A stretch of DNA of 64,000 nucleotides from JAAYRQ01 sp035647815 (GCA_035647815.1 DASRMR010000047.1:1-64000); one strand, 5' to 3'; shown: positions 24,429 to 33,228, counted from the first letter of the stretch. The notes: generated by a model not told the origin, from the letters alone. Numbers and translations are program-made.

Positions 24429-25611
24429 TATAGGTAGCCTCCTTTAAATGTCTTTTTCTTTCCCAACCAGCCGCGGGGTCTGTCCCCATAGTTGGTGTAA
24501 AATATTTGCTTTCAATCACTTCTAACATCTTCTGAACTGATTCAGCTATTTTTTCTGATAGTAGCGGGGGTACGGCGTTACCTATCTGAAGGCTAATATC
24601 ACTCTTGTTACCCAGAAATACATAGTCATCATCAAAAGATTGAATTCTTGCTGCCTCTCGTGCTGTCAGCCCCCTATTCTGCAAAGGATGAATACAACGT
24701 GAAGAAGACACGCAAGAAAAATTCCGCGTTATAGTCATACCAGGTTCTCTAGAATCGAGACGAGAATAAGTGTTTTTGTAACCACTGGTAGGACGAAGAT
24801 GTTCGGGTAAATCTTCAACATTCCATATTGAACCCCCATCCGGTATGTAATCCATCATTTCCAGTAGTTTACTATTGTGAGAGACAGCACTATGAAGAGT
24901 TATTTTTTCACAGTCCTTTCTCCTGGCTTCCTGATATTCGTTTAGGGGGGCGATTGTATATTCCTCAACTGTTTCCCCTGCCTGTACTGGCGGTAAATCT
25001 GAAATTGCATCCATAACGGTTAATCTGCTTTGAGTCTTTGAAAACAGGTTAGACTCACCAATTATCGGCTCCGGAAACTCAATGCCGATGTCATATCGAG
25101 TGCCAATAAGAACAACTCTTTCTCTTATCTGTGGAACTCCATAATCTAATGCATTGAGTATTTTGAACTGAACTTTGTAGCCTAATGACTGGAACTGACT
25201 TAATATTTGCTCTAAAACTTTACCTTTCTGCATATTAGTCAACCCAACAACATTTTCCATTACAAACACTTTTGGATAAACTCCTTCGACTATCCTTACA
25301 TATTCTTTAAATAATCTATTTCGAGGATCGTCTATAAAACGCTTGCCTACGGTTGAAAATCCTTGGCACGGTGGACCGCCAATGATTAGGTCTATTTCTC
25401 CGCGACTTTTAGATGTCTTGTCCAATATTTCTTTAACCTCAAGATCCTCAATGTCTTTAAAAATAAATTCGGTTTCCGGATGATTCGCTTTGTATGTTTT
25501 AGCTGCAGCTTTCCAATTATCATTGGCTAATAAAACTTCAAATCCCAATTTGCTAAAACCTAGGGAGAATCCGCCCGCTCCTGCAAATAAATCTACAGCA
25601 GTAAACACCAT
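24364..25611 (-). CDS. DNA (cytosine-5) methyltransferase of a type II-like R-M system
   Basis: It transfers methyl groups from SAM to cytosine C5 in a specific DNA site. The conserved motifs run in order: I (DLFAGAGGFSLGF, 7-19), IV (GGPPCQGFS with catalytic Cys82), VI (ENV, 119-121), VIII (QIRERVVLIGTR, about 160-171), then the target-recognition domain (about 195-330), and IX-X (GNAVPPLLSEKIAESV, near 366-381). The start has GGAGGTG 5 nt upstream. After about residue 385 the sequence reads SKYFTPTMGTDPAAGWERKR and on to 415, encoded by REP-like DNA and overlapping ykvA; the original stop was probably lost to this insertion. It is the third gene after two putative nuclease genes. Confidence 0.93.
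   Translation of the reverse strand: MVFTAVDLFAGAGGFSLGFSKLGFEVLLANDNWKAAAKTYKANHPETEFIFKDIEDLEVKEILDKTSKSRGEIDLIIGGPPCQGFSTVGKRFIDDPRNRLFKEYVRIVEGVYPKVFVMENVVGLTNMQKGKVLEQILSQFQSLGYKVQFKILNALDYGVPQIRERVVLIGTRYDIGIEFPEPIIGESNLFSKTQSRLTVMDAISDLPPVQAGETVEEYTIAPLNEYQEARRKDCEKITLHSAVSHNSKLLEMMDYIPDGGSIWNVEDLPEHLRPTSGYKNTYSRLDSREPGMTITRNFSCVSSSRCIHPLQNRGLTAREAARIQSFDDDYVFLGNKSDISLQIGNAVPPLLSEKIAESVQKMLEVIESKYFTPTMGTDPAAGWERKRHLKEATYSGTKNRFLPQSTHQIQDLAGK
24461..24498. repeat. REP-like hairpin (GGGGTCTGTCCCC core) in the methyltransferase 3' end
   Basis: GGGGTCTGTCCCC (24475-24487) is flanked by CCAAC (24463-24467) and GTTGG (24491-24495), giving an imperfect hairpin. Cores of this type are common dispersed REP elements in Clostridia, often mobilised by REP-associated IS200-like transposases (established pattern, from memory). 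Here it is read as the codons for MGTDPAAG near the methyltransferase C-terminus. Confidence 0.6.
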
Positions 25612-25698
25612 TAAGTCACCTCCAAATTTAAATACAATCTTTTAAATACAATCTATTATTAATGTAATTTTTAAAAATAATTTTATAATATCCTTAAA

Positions 25699-26352
25699 TT
25701 ATTTGCCTAGTAAAATTCTAAGGTTAAAATCATCGAAATTATAAAATTCTTCCGCAGGCATTGGAATTTCATATGCTGGTTTTTTATAGGGAGGATGAAA
25801 TTCTATATATTCTTTGTTCATGTTTTTATGTATTCGCTTCAATATGCATTTTCTATCGACAATACTAATACCAAGGATAAATGTTGGAACTTTTTCAGAT
25901 TTTTTTATTAGACTTAATAATTTATTATCTCGTAAATGATAGACTTCTCTCTTCTGCCAGAACAAATTGAAATCATGAGCTAGTTCAACAAAGAACTGCT
26001 TGCCCTCTAGTGAAATTTTATAATCTGAATCAGTTGTTACTTTAGATCCACTTAAAAATTTCCGTTCGGCATCGGCACCAGTTTTGGTGAAAATAATATC
26101 GGGAGCTTGCAATCTATCAATAATGAAATCTTCTAAAATCCAACCCAAAATCAAATCTTGCCCATACTGGAGGTTAGATCTAGTATCTCGATTATGATAA
26201 CATGAGCGTAAAACATTATCCAAGTTAGTACTCAGCTTTCCTTTCATAACATTTGAATATTCTGGGCCATAGTGTTCAGCAGCAAAAACGATCAAATCGA
26301 GTCCAGTAAAATTCTCAACTAATTTAATTTTTCTTTCAATGTGTCGTGCCAT
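25699..26352 (-). CDS. Unknown protein in R-M operon, candidate restriction subunit
   Basis: I do not recognise this 217-residue family. It starts immediately after the HNH gene stop (adjacent codons) and 87 nt before the methyltransferase, so it belongs to the R-M operon. The sequence is soluble, mixed alpha-beta. A possible nuclease-like core lies at about 105-135: TTDSDYKISLEGKQFFVELA, where an acidic residue is followed after a hairpin by V-E-L-A; this resembles a PD-(D/E)xK layout, but the lysine position reads Ala, so it could be degenerate or unrelated. It could be a second restriction subunit, a specificity partner or a DNA-binding control protein. Confidence 0.55.
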   Translation of the reverse strand: MARHIERKIKLVENFTGLDLIVFAAEHYGPEYSNVMKGKLSTNLDNVLRSCYHNRDTRSNLQYGQDLILGWILEDFIIDRLQAPDIIFTKTGADAERKFLSGSKVTTDSDYKISLEGKQFFVELAHDFNLFWQKREVYHLRDNKLLSLIKKSEKVPTFILGISIVDRKCILKRIHKNMNKEYIEFHPPYKKPAYEIPMPAEEFYNFDDFNLRILLGK

Positions 26353-27102
26353 TTATTTATCCATCTCCTTAATCACTTTTTTCGTAAATTCCATATGTTC
26401 ACGAATGAGAAACTCCAAACATTGTTTCTGAATAGAAGTGGATGATTTTAATATAAACTTTGGATCGGCAATAGCTTTGACTCTCCCTTTTCTGTCATAA
26501 ATAAAGTAGTTTCTATCTGGCCGGTTACAAGTACTGCATTGCGGAATGCAATTGTCTAAGGTCAGTTGCTTGGTTGGATCCATATGCCCCTTCTCTAATG
26601 TTGTTTTCGTTCCGATATGATACCTATTAGGTTCCCCTTCAACCGACCCACAAGTTGCACAACTATGGCCATATTGTTTTTTGATTTCTTCCCATGATTC
26701 ACTGTTTAGCAAACCGCTTCTACTAGCATTATTAAAAGAAGGATGTGGTTCAGTAACACTTACCAGAGCATAATCACCTGATCCTAACTCATAATTTTGA
26801 GCTGCATAATCTCTTCGAGTTCCCGATAAAATATACCATCCGCTCTGTGCTCCCAGATGCCGAGCTTGTTGCATATCATTTGTTGGATACCCGCTATCTT
26901 CTAAAAAGATAGTTATTTCTCCTTTATTAACTTTCTTGCCAAGGTTTTTATATAAGTATATAAGAACTAATGCATTTCTCGTGTAGCTCCCCCTTAACCT
27001 AAGGTTCGGCAGTTTAACACCTTGATTTTTCAAATATTTGTCGTAATTTAATTTAATTTCATTATATAGTGCAGGTATTTCTGTTTCTGTTGGTTTAGCC
27101 AT
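26353..27102 (-). CDS. HNH-type restriction endonuclease candidate
   Basis: A 249-residue protein with a C-terminal HNH (beta-beta-alpha metal) domain at about 145-205: CATCG and CSTCN provide the zinc cysteines, GHMDP the catalytic histidine context (LEKGHMDPTKQLTLDNCIPQ), and NCIPQC the Asn. The N-terminal half (1-130) has helices and a QSGWYILSG segment that could bind DNA. The start at 27102 is ATG with AGGAGG 6 nt upstream; a TTG two codons earlier overlaps the site. Its place at the head of an operon ending in a 5mC methyltransferase makes it the likely cleaving enzyme. The recognition site cannot be told. Confidence 0.82.
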   Translation of the reverse strand: MAKPTETEIPALYNEIKLNYDKYLKNQGVKLPNLRLRGSYTRNALVLIYLYKNLGKKVNKGEITIFLEDSGYPTNDMQQARHLGAQSGWYILSGTRRDYAAQNYELGSGDYALVSVTEPHPSFNNASRSGLLNSESWEEIKKQYGHSCATCGSVEGEPNRYHIGTKTTLEKGHMDPTKQLTLDNCIPQCSTCNRPDRNYFIYDRKGRVKAIADPKFILKSSTSIQKQCLEFLIREHMEFTKKVIKEMDK

Positions 27103-27168
27103 TTTCAACCTCCTATAATAAATCTTTGGGGGACTTTCCTAAGGCTATCGTAATTTTTTCCATGATCT

Positions 27169-27795
27169 TTAAGGAGATGTTTTTAATTGCTCTTCTAGCT
27201 TTTTCCTTAATTTTAAGGTTTTAAGAAGTTTCTCGCCAGCTTTTTGGGCTTTTTTCATTTCTGTTTGACTATTTAGAACTGCTCCTGCTTTAAATAAGTG
27301 TAAGGCTTTTACAGTTTCAACTACTCTATAACCTAGCGCTTCTAATGACTTTTTCATAACATCAGCAGTATATCCCATATCTTCTTCATTATCTTGTTCA
27401 CAAACTGCAATAACTACTGCGTATTTCCCACCTAAAACTTCATTTATACCCATCCAAACTGAGCGATCATCTTCATCAAAAGCTTCCAAACTATAACACC
27501 TGTCTATAAACAATTTCATATCTGCTGACACATTATAAAAATATGTGGGAGAACCTAATATTACTGCATCAGATTCCAAAATAAGCTTATATAATTTATG
27601 CATATCATCTTCTATTACACATTTAAATGTATTTTGACATCTTTCACATCCATTACATTTTTCAATATTATAATCACCTAAAAAGATTAATTCAGTTTTA
27701 ATTCCTTCATCCTCAAAGTTCTTTAATGCTTCTTGCACTAGTATTGATGTATTACCTTTTTTTCTTCTGCTCCCAACAATACCTAAAATTTTCAC
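27169..27795 (-). CDS. Iron-sulfur flavoprotein (NADPH-dependent FMN reductase family)
   Basis: A flavodoxin-like electron carrier of 208 residues. FMN-binding loops are GSRRKKGNTSILV (8-20) and GSPTYFYNVSADMKLFIDR (about 80-98). A compact cysteine motif CNGCERCQNTFKC (CX2CX2CX5C, about 48-60) should hold one [4Fe-4S] cluster, as in the Isf family that passes electrons in anaerobes. The C-terminus is a lysine-rich helix (about 175-208). It is alone between the R-M operon and proA; 27796-27961 is non-coding. Confidence 0.9.
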   Translation of the reverse strand: MKILGIVGSRRKKGNTSILVQEALKNFEDEGIKTELIFLGDYNIEKCNGCERCQNTFKCVIEDDMHKLYKLILESDAVILGSPTYFYNVSADMKLFIDRCYSLEAFDEDDRSVWMGINEVLGGKYAVVIAVCEQDNEEDMGYTADVMKKSLEALGYRVVETVKALHLFKAGAVLNSQTEMKKAQKAGEKLLKTLKLRKKLEEQLKTSP

Positions 27796-27963
27796 CTTAT
27801 TATTAACCCCCCTGATTATAATTTATTTAAAACTATCACCTGTATTATTCAAAAGATATTTCCCTGAATTTAATAATGAAATTATGTTTTGTTTCGTAAG
27901 ATTTATCACTTTCTAACTCGGAATCGTATTAAATGAGTATTGTTTTTATCCTGATATATTTAG

Positions 27964-28005
27964 ATATAAGAATGGGGAGAGCTTATGCTTTCCCCATTCT
28001 TATAT
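27964..28005. terminator. Bidirectional hairpin terminator after proA
   Basis: ATATAAGAATGGGGA (27964-27978) pairs with TCCCCATTCTTATAT (27991-28005), a 15-bp stem with a 12-nt loop. T-richness is modest. It lies 32 nt past the proA stop. Confidence 0.75.
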
Positions 28006-28036
28006 TATTAATAATTAAAAAGTATTTATAATTATA

Positions 28037-29299
28037 TTAAGCTCGAATCTGTCCATCTCCATAAATTACAAACTTCGTAGTAGTCAGTTCAGTTAATCCC
28101 ATCGGTCCTCTAGCATGGAGTTTTTGAGTGCTAATTCCCATCTCAGCACCAAATCCAAATTCATTACCATCAGTAAAACGGGTCGAAGCATTAGCAAAAA
28201 CAGCTGCAGCATCTACTGCTGATAAAAATGTACGAGAACTAGAATAGCTTTCAGTTATAATTGCTTCACTATGCCCAGTTCCATGCTGGTTAACATGATT
28301 AATAGCCTTATCAAGTGAATCGACTACTTTAACTGCTATAGTTAAGTCTAAATATTCTTCATCCCAATCTGCTTCAGTAGCTGGCTTTATATCAGGAACT
28401 ATAGCTCGTGTTTTTTCACATCCCCTGACTTCTACTCCTTGTGTTTTAAGTTCTCCAATTATAGAAGGTAGAAAAGTTGCTGCTACAGTTTCGTGAACTA
28501 ATAGAGTTTCAGCCGCATTACAGACGGAAGGTCTTTGTACTTTAGCGTTAATTACTATTTTACCTGCCTTATCTAAATCAGCCGATTCATCAACATAAAC
28601 ATGACAATTACCCATTCCAGTCATAATAACTGGTACACTGGCATTTTCCATAACTACCTTCATAAGTCCTTTACCACCCCGGGGGATTAAAACATCTAGA
28701 TGATCGTTCATTTTCATCATAATAGTTGCTGCTTCACGCTCTATACTATCTACTAATTGAATAGCACCTTCTTGTATTCCTGCAGATATCGACGCATCAG
28801 CAATCGTTTGAGCTATTATACGGTTAGAATTAATTGCTTCTTCCCCACCGCGTAAGATTACCGCATTACCAGATTTCAGACAAAGTGCTGCCGCATCAGC
28901 TGTTACATTAGGTCTAGATTCATAAATTATACCTATAACACCCATAGGTGTTCTGACTCTCCCTACTTCTAGTCCACTAGGTCTTTTAGTCATCCCTAAC
29001 ATTTCACCTACTGGATCAGGCAAGGCAGCTATTTCCCGTAAACCATTAGCCATATCTTTTACCCGAGCTTCATCTAAAGCTAATCTTTCCAATAAAGCAG
29101 AGCTAAGGCCAGCCTCTTTCCCATTTTCTAAATCTAGCTTATTAGCCTTGATTATTTCATCTGCTTGTGCTTCTAAAGCATCAGCCATAGCTAGAAGAGC
29201 TCCGTTTTTCACATCAGTTGAAACTGTACTTAAAAACCTAGCCGCTTTTTTTCCCTTACTGCCGAGTTCTAATAAGATATCTTTTAAACTGCTGTTCAC
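28037..29299 (-). CDS. proA: Glutamate-5-semialdehyde dehydrogenase (gamma-glutamyl phosphate reductase)
   Basis: ProA reduces gamma-glutamyl phosphate with NADPH to glutamate semialdehyde in proline synthesis. The 420-residue length is typical. The NADP-binding area has GVIGIIYESRPNVTADAAAL (about 120-139) and LKSGNAVILRGG; the catalytic cysteine is Cys260 in VQRPSVCNAAETLL. The C-terminus ends in the familiar GRGPMGLxxLTTxKFVIYGDGQIR-like stretch. It follows proB by 20 nt, so the two act in one pathway and one transcript. Regulation is expected at the ProB step. Confidence 0.97.
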   Translation of the reverse strand: MNSSLKDILLELGSKGKKAARFLSTVSTDVKNGALLAMADALEAQADEIIKANKLDLENGKEAGLSSALLERLALDEARVKDMANGLREIAALPDPVGEMLGMTKRPSGLEVGRVRTPMGVIGIIYESRPNVTADAAALCLKSGNAVILRGGEEAINSNRIIAQTIADASISAGIQEGAIQLVDSIEREAATIMMKMNDHLDVLIPRGGKGLMKVVMENASVPVIMTGMGNCHVYVDESADLDKAGKIVINAKVQRPSVCNAAETLLVHETVAATFLPSIIGELKTQGVEVRGCEKTRAIVPDIKPATEADWDEEYLDLTIAVKVVDSLDKAINHVNQHGTGHSEAIITESYSSSRTFLSAVDAAAVFANASTRFTDGNEFGFGAEMGISTQKLHARGPMGLTELTTTKFVIYGDGQIRA

Positions 29300-29319
29300 T
29301 GTTCATCACTCCTTAATTT

Positions 29320-30450
29320 TTAGCTTACTTCAACCCACAAATTATTGCGGTGAATAATTTCATCATAATCTTTTTCTCCTAATAGGCTTTCAATTTCGCT
29401 AGTCTGTCTACCTGCTATTTGTCTAATTTCTTCCGCAGTATAATTAACGATTCCACGAGCAATTTCACTACCTTGATGGTTAAGGACTGCTACTACAGTT
29501 CCCCTTTCAAAATCCCCATCTACACCTATTACACCTGAAGGTAGAAGGCTAGTACCTTTATTTAATAAGGCTTTTTCAGCCCCTTTGTCTACAGTTAAAT
29601 GTCCGTGGATCATACTCCCAAAAGCAATCCATTTCTTACGAGCATTAATCTTTAATTCTAGTGGTACAAATAAGGTGCCAATGTTTTCACCATTGATTAC
29701 TCTACGTATTACATCATCTATTTCACTATTAACGATTAACATAGGTAAACCAGCAGTCATAGATATACGAGCTGCATTTAATTTAGTATACATACCCCCA
29801 CTAGAAAAACTACTACCTCGGGTCTTAGAGTTATCTTCCATTTCGTCAGTGATTTCTGCAACTTCTTCTATAAGGACAGCATTTTCGTTCGTGCGTGGAT
29901 CACTATCATATAATCCATCTACATCTGACAAGATAATTAAAAGATCAGCCTCGATTATAGTAGAAACTAAAGCTGATAATGTATCATTATCTCCAAACTT
30001 TATTTCTTCAACTACAACTGTATCATTTTCGTTAATAATAGGAATCACTCGCATATCAAACATAGCTAAAAGAGCATTAGTCGCATTAAGATACCGCAAC
30101 CTATCATCGAGATCTTCCCTAGTCAATAAAACTTGGGCAACAGTTTTTCCGTATTCCGCAAAAAACTTTTCATACATATGTAGCAAAGCTCCTTGCCCAA
30201 TAGCAGCTAAAGCTTGTTTTTGAGGCATTGTTTCAGGAATCTTTTTAAAACCCATGCGGTTAGCACCTACACCTATTGCACCTGAGGTAACTAATATAAC
30301 TTCTTTACCTTCATTATGTAAGTCAGACAATTCTCTAACTATATGTTCAATACGGTGGAGATTAAGCTGCCCATTTTTATGGGTTAAAGTACTAGTACCT
30401 ACTTTAACGACAATACGTTGACAACTTTTAAATTCACTTCTTTTAATCAT
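29320..30450 (-). CDS. proB: Glutamate 5-kinase
   Basis: ProB phosphorylates glutamate with ATP, the committed step of proline synthesis. The amino-acid kinase domain (1-260) shows VVKVGTSTLTHKNGQL, LVTSGAIGVGANRMG, INENDTVVVEEIKFGDNDTL and GSSFSSGGMYTKLNAA. A C-terminal PUA domain (about 280-360, KWIAFGSMIHGHLTVDKGAE) follows, as in full-length bacterial ProB (376 residues). Proline feedback inhibition acts on the kinase domain in known enzymes. It lies 27 nt after obg and 20 nt before proA, so the ribosome-assembly and proline genes form one run. Confidence 0.97.
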   Translation of the reverse strand: MIKRSEFKSCQRIVVKVGTSTLTHKNGQLNLHRIEHIVRELSDLHNEGKEVILVTSGAIGVGANRMGFKKIPETMPQKQALAAIGQGALLHMYEKFFAEYGKTVAQVLLTREDLDDRLRYLNATNALLAMFDMRVIPIINENDTVVVEEIKFGDNDTLSALVSTIIEADLLIILSDVDGLYDSDPRTNENAVLIEEVAEITDEMEDNSKTRGSSFSSGGMYTKLNAARISMTAGLPMLIVNSEIDDVIRRVINGENIGTLFVPLELKINARKKWIAFGSMIHGHLTVDKGAEKALLNKGTSLLPSGVIGVDGDFERGTVVAVLNHQGSEIARGIVNYTAEEIRQIAGRQTSEIESLLGEKDYDEIIHRNNLWVEVS

Positions 30451-30477
30451 ATTCTCCTCACCTAAAAACCTTTTATA

Positions 30478-31749
30478 TTATTCCGTATAATCAAATTCTA
30501 AATCTAGAATTTTCACTGTATCCCCATCTTTAATACCCATTTTGCGAAGAGTATCTTCAACCCCCATTTTTTCAATAGTTCTTTGGAATCTACTCAAACC
30601 TTCTTCAGCTTCAAAATTAGTCATTGTGACTAGTTTTTCAATCCTCGGTCCAGTAACTTCATAAACATTATCGACTATATTGATTTCAAAAGGGGTTTCT
30701 TCTTCAAATTTTCTTATTACTGCTTCTTCACCTACAATTTGTTCTTCTTCAGGTATAGATTGTAATAATTCATAGATTTTCTCTACTAGTTCTGGCAATC
30801 CTTTGCCAGTAACTGCTGAAATAGCATATATTTCATCTCCTAATAAGTTCTGGAGTTTAATTATATTATCTTGGGCTTCTGGTATATCCATCTTATTGGC
30901 CACAACTATAAATGGTCGTTTACTTAAATCTATATTATAAAGTTTTAGCTCGTTTTGTAAAATGTTATAATCATCTACTACATCTCGTCCTTCAGTTTCA
31001 GCTGTATCTAGAACAAAAACTAAAACCTTAGTCCTTTCCACATGTCTTAAAAAATCATGACCTAGCCCTGCTCCTGTATGAGCATCTTCGATTAAACCAG
31101 GTATATCAGCTACTACAAAAGTGTCTTTACTTTTAGTCCTAACTACACCTAAATTAGGAACTAATGTAGTAAAAGGATAATCGGCTATTTTCGGGCGTGC
31201 TGCTGAAATATGCGATATAAGTGTTGATTTGCCTGCATTAGGAAAACCGACTAACCCTACATCAGCTAATAACTTTAGCTCTAACCTAATCCACTTTTCT
31301 TCACCTGGTTCACCATTTTCCGATATAGATGGAGCCTTATTTATCCTTGAAGAAAAACGCGCATTACCACGGCCACCACGGCCACCTTTTACCACTACTA
31401 CACTTTGCCCCGGACTTACTAAGTCCGCTATCACTTGGCCTGTGTCATCATCCTTAATTACCGTGCCGACAGGAACTCTAACTACTAACCCTTCACCATA
31501 AGCCCCATGCCTATCTTTGCCTTGCCCATGAGCCCCTCGTTTAGCTTTGAAATGTTTTTGATATCTAAAATCCATCAAAGTTCTTAAACCTTCATCAGCC
31601 TCGAAAACTATATCTCCCCCTCGACCACCATCGCCACCAGATGGTCCACCCATAGGTACATATTTTTCCCTACGAAATGCTACTACACCGTTTCCACCAT
31701 CTCCTGCTTTGAGATTGATTTTAGCATGATCTATAAACAACGAAATCAC
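30478..31749 (-). CDS. obg: Obg GTPase
   Basis: An essential GTPase that binds the 50S subunit late in assembly and, in sporulating Firmicutes, also links to stress and Spo0A phosphorelay activity. The domains are an N-terminal glycine-rich OBG fold (1-158: KAGDGGNGVVAFRREKYVPM, GGRGGRGN), the G domain with GFPNAGKST (168-176), DIPGL and NKMD, and a C-terminal OCT domain (about 345-423). The 423 residues match Clostridial Obg with OCT. It sits next to the Spo0B-like gene, as in Bacillus. Confidence 0.97.
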   Translation of the reverse strand: MISLFIDHAKINLKAGDGGNGVVAFRREKYVPMGGPSGGDGGRGGDIVFEADEGLRTLMDFRYQKHFKAKRGAHGQGKDRHGAYGEGLVVRVPVGTVIKDDDTGQVIADLVSPGQSVVVVKGGRGGRGNARFSSRINKAPSISENGEPGEEKWIRLELKLLADVGLVGFPNAGKSTLISHISAARPKIADYPFTTLVPNLGVVRTKSKDTFVVADIPGLIEDAHTGAGLGHDFLRHVERTKVLVFVLDTAETEGRDVVDDYNILQNELKLYNIDLSKRPFIVVANKMDIPEAQDNIIKLQNLLGDEIYAISAVTGKGLPELVEKIYELLQSIPEEEQIVGEEAVIRKFEEETPFEINIVDNVYEVTGPRIEKLVTMTNFEAEEGLSRFQRTIEKMGVEDTLRKMGIKDGDTVKILDLEFDYTE

Positions 31750-31766
31750 TCCTTAATGTAAAAGGT

Positions 31767-32192
31767 TCAGGGATTATCTATAAGTATCGGAGAGTAGATT
31801 GAGATTTCCATTTGATCTGATAATTCACGAATTGATATTTCTATAGTTATATCTTCTGCAATATGGTTAGCTTCTAATAGTTTTTTTATGGTTCTTAAGG
31901 GTTCTCCACTATTGATTAACTTTTCTATAGAAGTAATTTCCAGTTCTTTATATATAACTATTACACCTAAATCATTAATTGCCAACATTTGTTCAAATAA
32001 AAACAAGCCTATTTCAGGATTATGAAATTCTAATAATCGTTTTTCTTTTTCCATTTCTCGGATAATTTCTAATATGTATTCTTTAACTGCATCAGGACGA
32101 TTTAGTTCAGTATAACCACTGATAACTTGTAAGTGGTTTCCATAATCATGCCGCACCCGCCTCAATAAATTTATGACCTTATCAGCATCCAA
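31767..32192 (-). CDS. Spo0B-like sporulation phosphotransferase
   Basis: A 141-residue protein whose N-terminal helix holds LLRRVRHDYGNHLQVISGYT; His15 in RHDYGNHLQ aligns with the phospho-accepting His of Spo0B (RHDWMNKLQ in Bacillus). This helical-hairpin dimerisation segment is the Spo0B_a fold, related to histidine kinases but without a full ATPase; the C-terminal part here is a short degenerate kinase-like domain. Its place between rpmA and obg is exactly that of spo0B in B. subtilis. A role in relaying phosphate to a response regulator is inferred. Many Clostridia lack a complete phosphorelay, so its partner may differ. Confidence 0.82.
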   Translation of the reverse strand: MDADKVINLLRRVRHDYGNHLQVISGYTELNRPDAVKEYILEIIREMEKEKRLLEFHNPEIGLFLFEQMLAINDLGVIVIYKELEITSIEKLINSGEPLRTIKKLLEANHIAEDITIEISIRELSDQMEISIYSPILIDNP

Positions 32193-32225
32193 TCTAACCC
32201 CTCCTCACTAATAAATAATAATAGC

Positions 32226-32250
32226 AAAAACCCCTGAAGAACTCCAGGGG
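32226..32250 (-). terminator. Terminator between rpmA and the spo0B-like gene
   Basis: CCCCTGAAG (32231-32239) and CTCCAGGGG (32242-32250) pair at their ends, and leftward the stem runs into TTTTTG (32230-32225). It separates ribosomal-protein mRNA from the spo0B-obg-proBA run, which may allow only partial read-through. Confidence 0.85.
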
Positions 32251-32280
32251 TCGATAAAATGCTATTTAGAAATTTATTAA

Positions 32281-32577
32281 TTAGATAGTCATAGTTTCTG
32301 CAACTGGATAAACACTAACTTGCTTTCTAGTCTTACCTTTTCTCTCATACTTAACAGTACCATCGACAACTGCAAAAAGTGTATCATCTCTTCCCCTCAT
32401 TACATTGTTGCCTGGATGAACCCTAGTACCTTTTTGTCTTACTAGTATGTTTCCAGCTTTAACTACTTGACCATCATATCTTTTAACACCTAGTCTTTGT
32501 GAATTACTATCTCTTCCGTTCCTAGAACTTCCTACCCCTTTTTTAGAAGCAAAAAGCTGTAAATCGATTTTAAACAT
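32281..32577 (-). CDS. rpmA: 50S ribosomal protein bL27, with Prp-cleaved N-terminus
   Basis: bL27 lies at the peptidyl-transferase centre. The 98-residue form begins MFKIDLQLFA-SKKGVGSSRN: the first ten residues are the Firmicute extension that the Prp protease must remove (cleavage after LQLFA) to expose the functional SKKG end. The prp gene is directly upstream and overlaps by 8 nt. The rest is standard (GQVVKAGNILVRQKGTRVHP). Confidence 0.98.
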   Translation of the reverse strand: MFKIDLQLFASKKGVGSSRNGRDSNSQRLGVKRYDGQVVKAGNILVRQKGTRVHPGNNVMRGRDDTLFAVVDGTVKYERKGKTRKQVSVYPVAETMTI

Positions 32578-32908
32578 TTTTACACCTCCGAAACTCTACT
32601 TTTATATAACTACGGTAATTTTCTTGCAAAGACTCTATACCTGCTAACATAGTATTTAATATTATTTGTGCCTTATTATTATCTTCCACACTAATATCTT
32701 CGGCTAAGGAAACTTCTAAGTCACCCTTCTCAACCTTAAAGACAGGTTTCTTTTCCAGATGATTAATTAATCCCATTAAAGCTGTCTGTGTTATGGCCGA
32801 AACTCCTGCACAACAGATATCCTGCCCTTCAGGAGCATAATTAGCATGACCTTTAACCATAAAGCCTTTTATATCTTGATTTTGATAATCTATAGTTACT
32901 TTAAGCAT
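32570..32908 (-). CDS. prp: Prp cysteine protease that matures bL27
   Basis: Prp (formerly YsxB) removes the N-terminal extension of bL27. The 112 residues show the catalytic pair His21 (VKGHANYAPEGQDIC) and Cys33 (DICCAGVSA), 12 residues apart as in the characterised enzyme. The gene lies between rplU and rpmA and overlaps both (1 nt and 8 nt), matching the conserved order; its substrate is the product of the next gene. Confidence 0.96.
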   Translation of the reverse strand: MLKVTIDYQNQDIKGFMVKGHANYAPEGQDICCAGVSAITQTALMGLINHLEKKPVFKVEKGDLEVSLAEDISVEDNNKAQIILNTMLAGIESLQENYRSYIKVEFRRCKNV

Positions 32909-33228
32909 TATCCTTCAATCTTAGTAATTACAACTTTAGTAAAAGGTTGACGGTGACCTTGTGTTCTGCGATATTTTTTTCTTCTTTTATACTTATAAAC
33001 TAAAATCTTTTTGGCTCTTCCTTGTTCTATAACTTCAGCTATAACTTTAGCATTTTCAACAACTGGATTGCCAATTTTTAAATTACCACTGTCATCATTC
33101 AGTAATAGTACTTCTTCAAAGGTAACAGTTTCGCCAGTTTCAAGGTTAAGCTTTTCTACTTTCAAAAGGTCGCCTTCACTAACTTTAAACTGCTTACCAC
33201 CAGTCTTAATTATTGCATACAAATTCAT
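32908..33228 (-). CDS. rplU: 50S ribosomal protein bL21
   Basis: bL21 binds 23S rRNA. The 106-residue protein begins MNLYAIIKTGGKQFKVSEGD and ends in a basic KYKRRKKYRRTQGHRQPFTK, the family signature. It is first in the rplU-prp-rpmA transcript. GGAGGTG lies just upstream of the ATG. In Firmicutes this transcript can carry an L21 autoregulatory leader; the 5' region between the promoter at 33332-33360 and the ATG is about 95 nt, long enough for one. Confidence 0.98.
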   Translation of the reverse strand: MNLYAIIKTGGKQFKVSEGDLLKVEKLNLETGETVTFEEVLLLNDDSGNLKIGNPVVENAKVIAEVIEQGRAKKILVYKYKRRKKYRRTQGHRQPFTKVVITKIEG

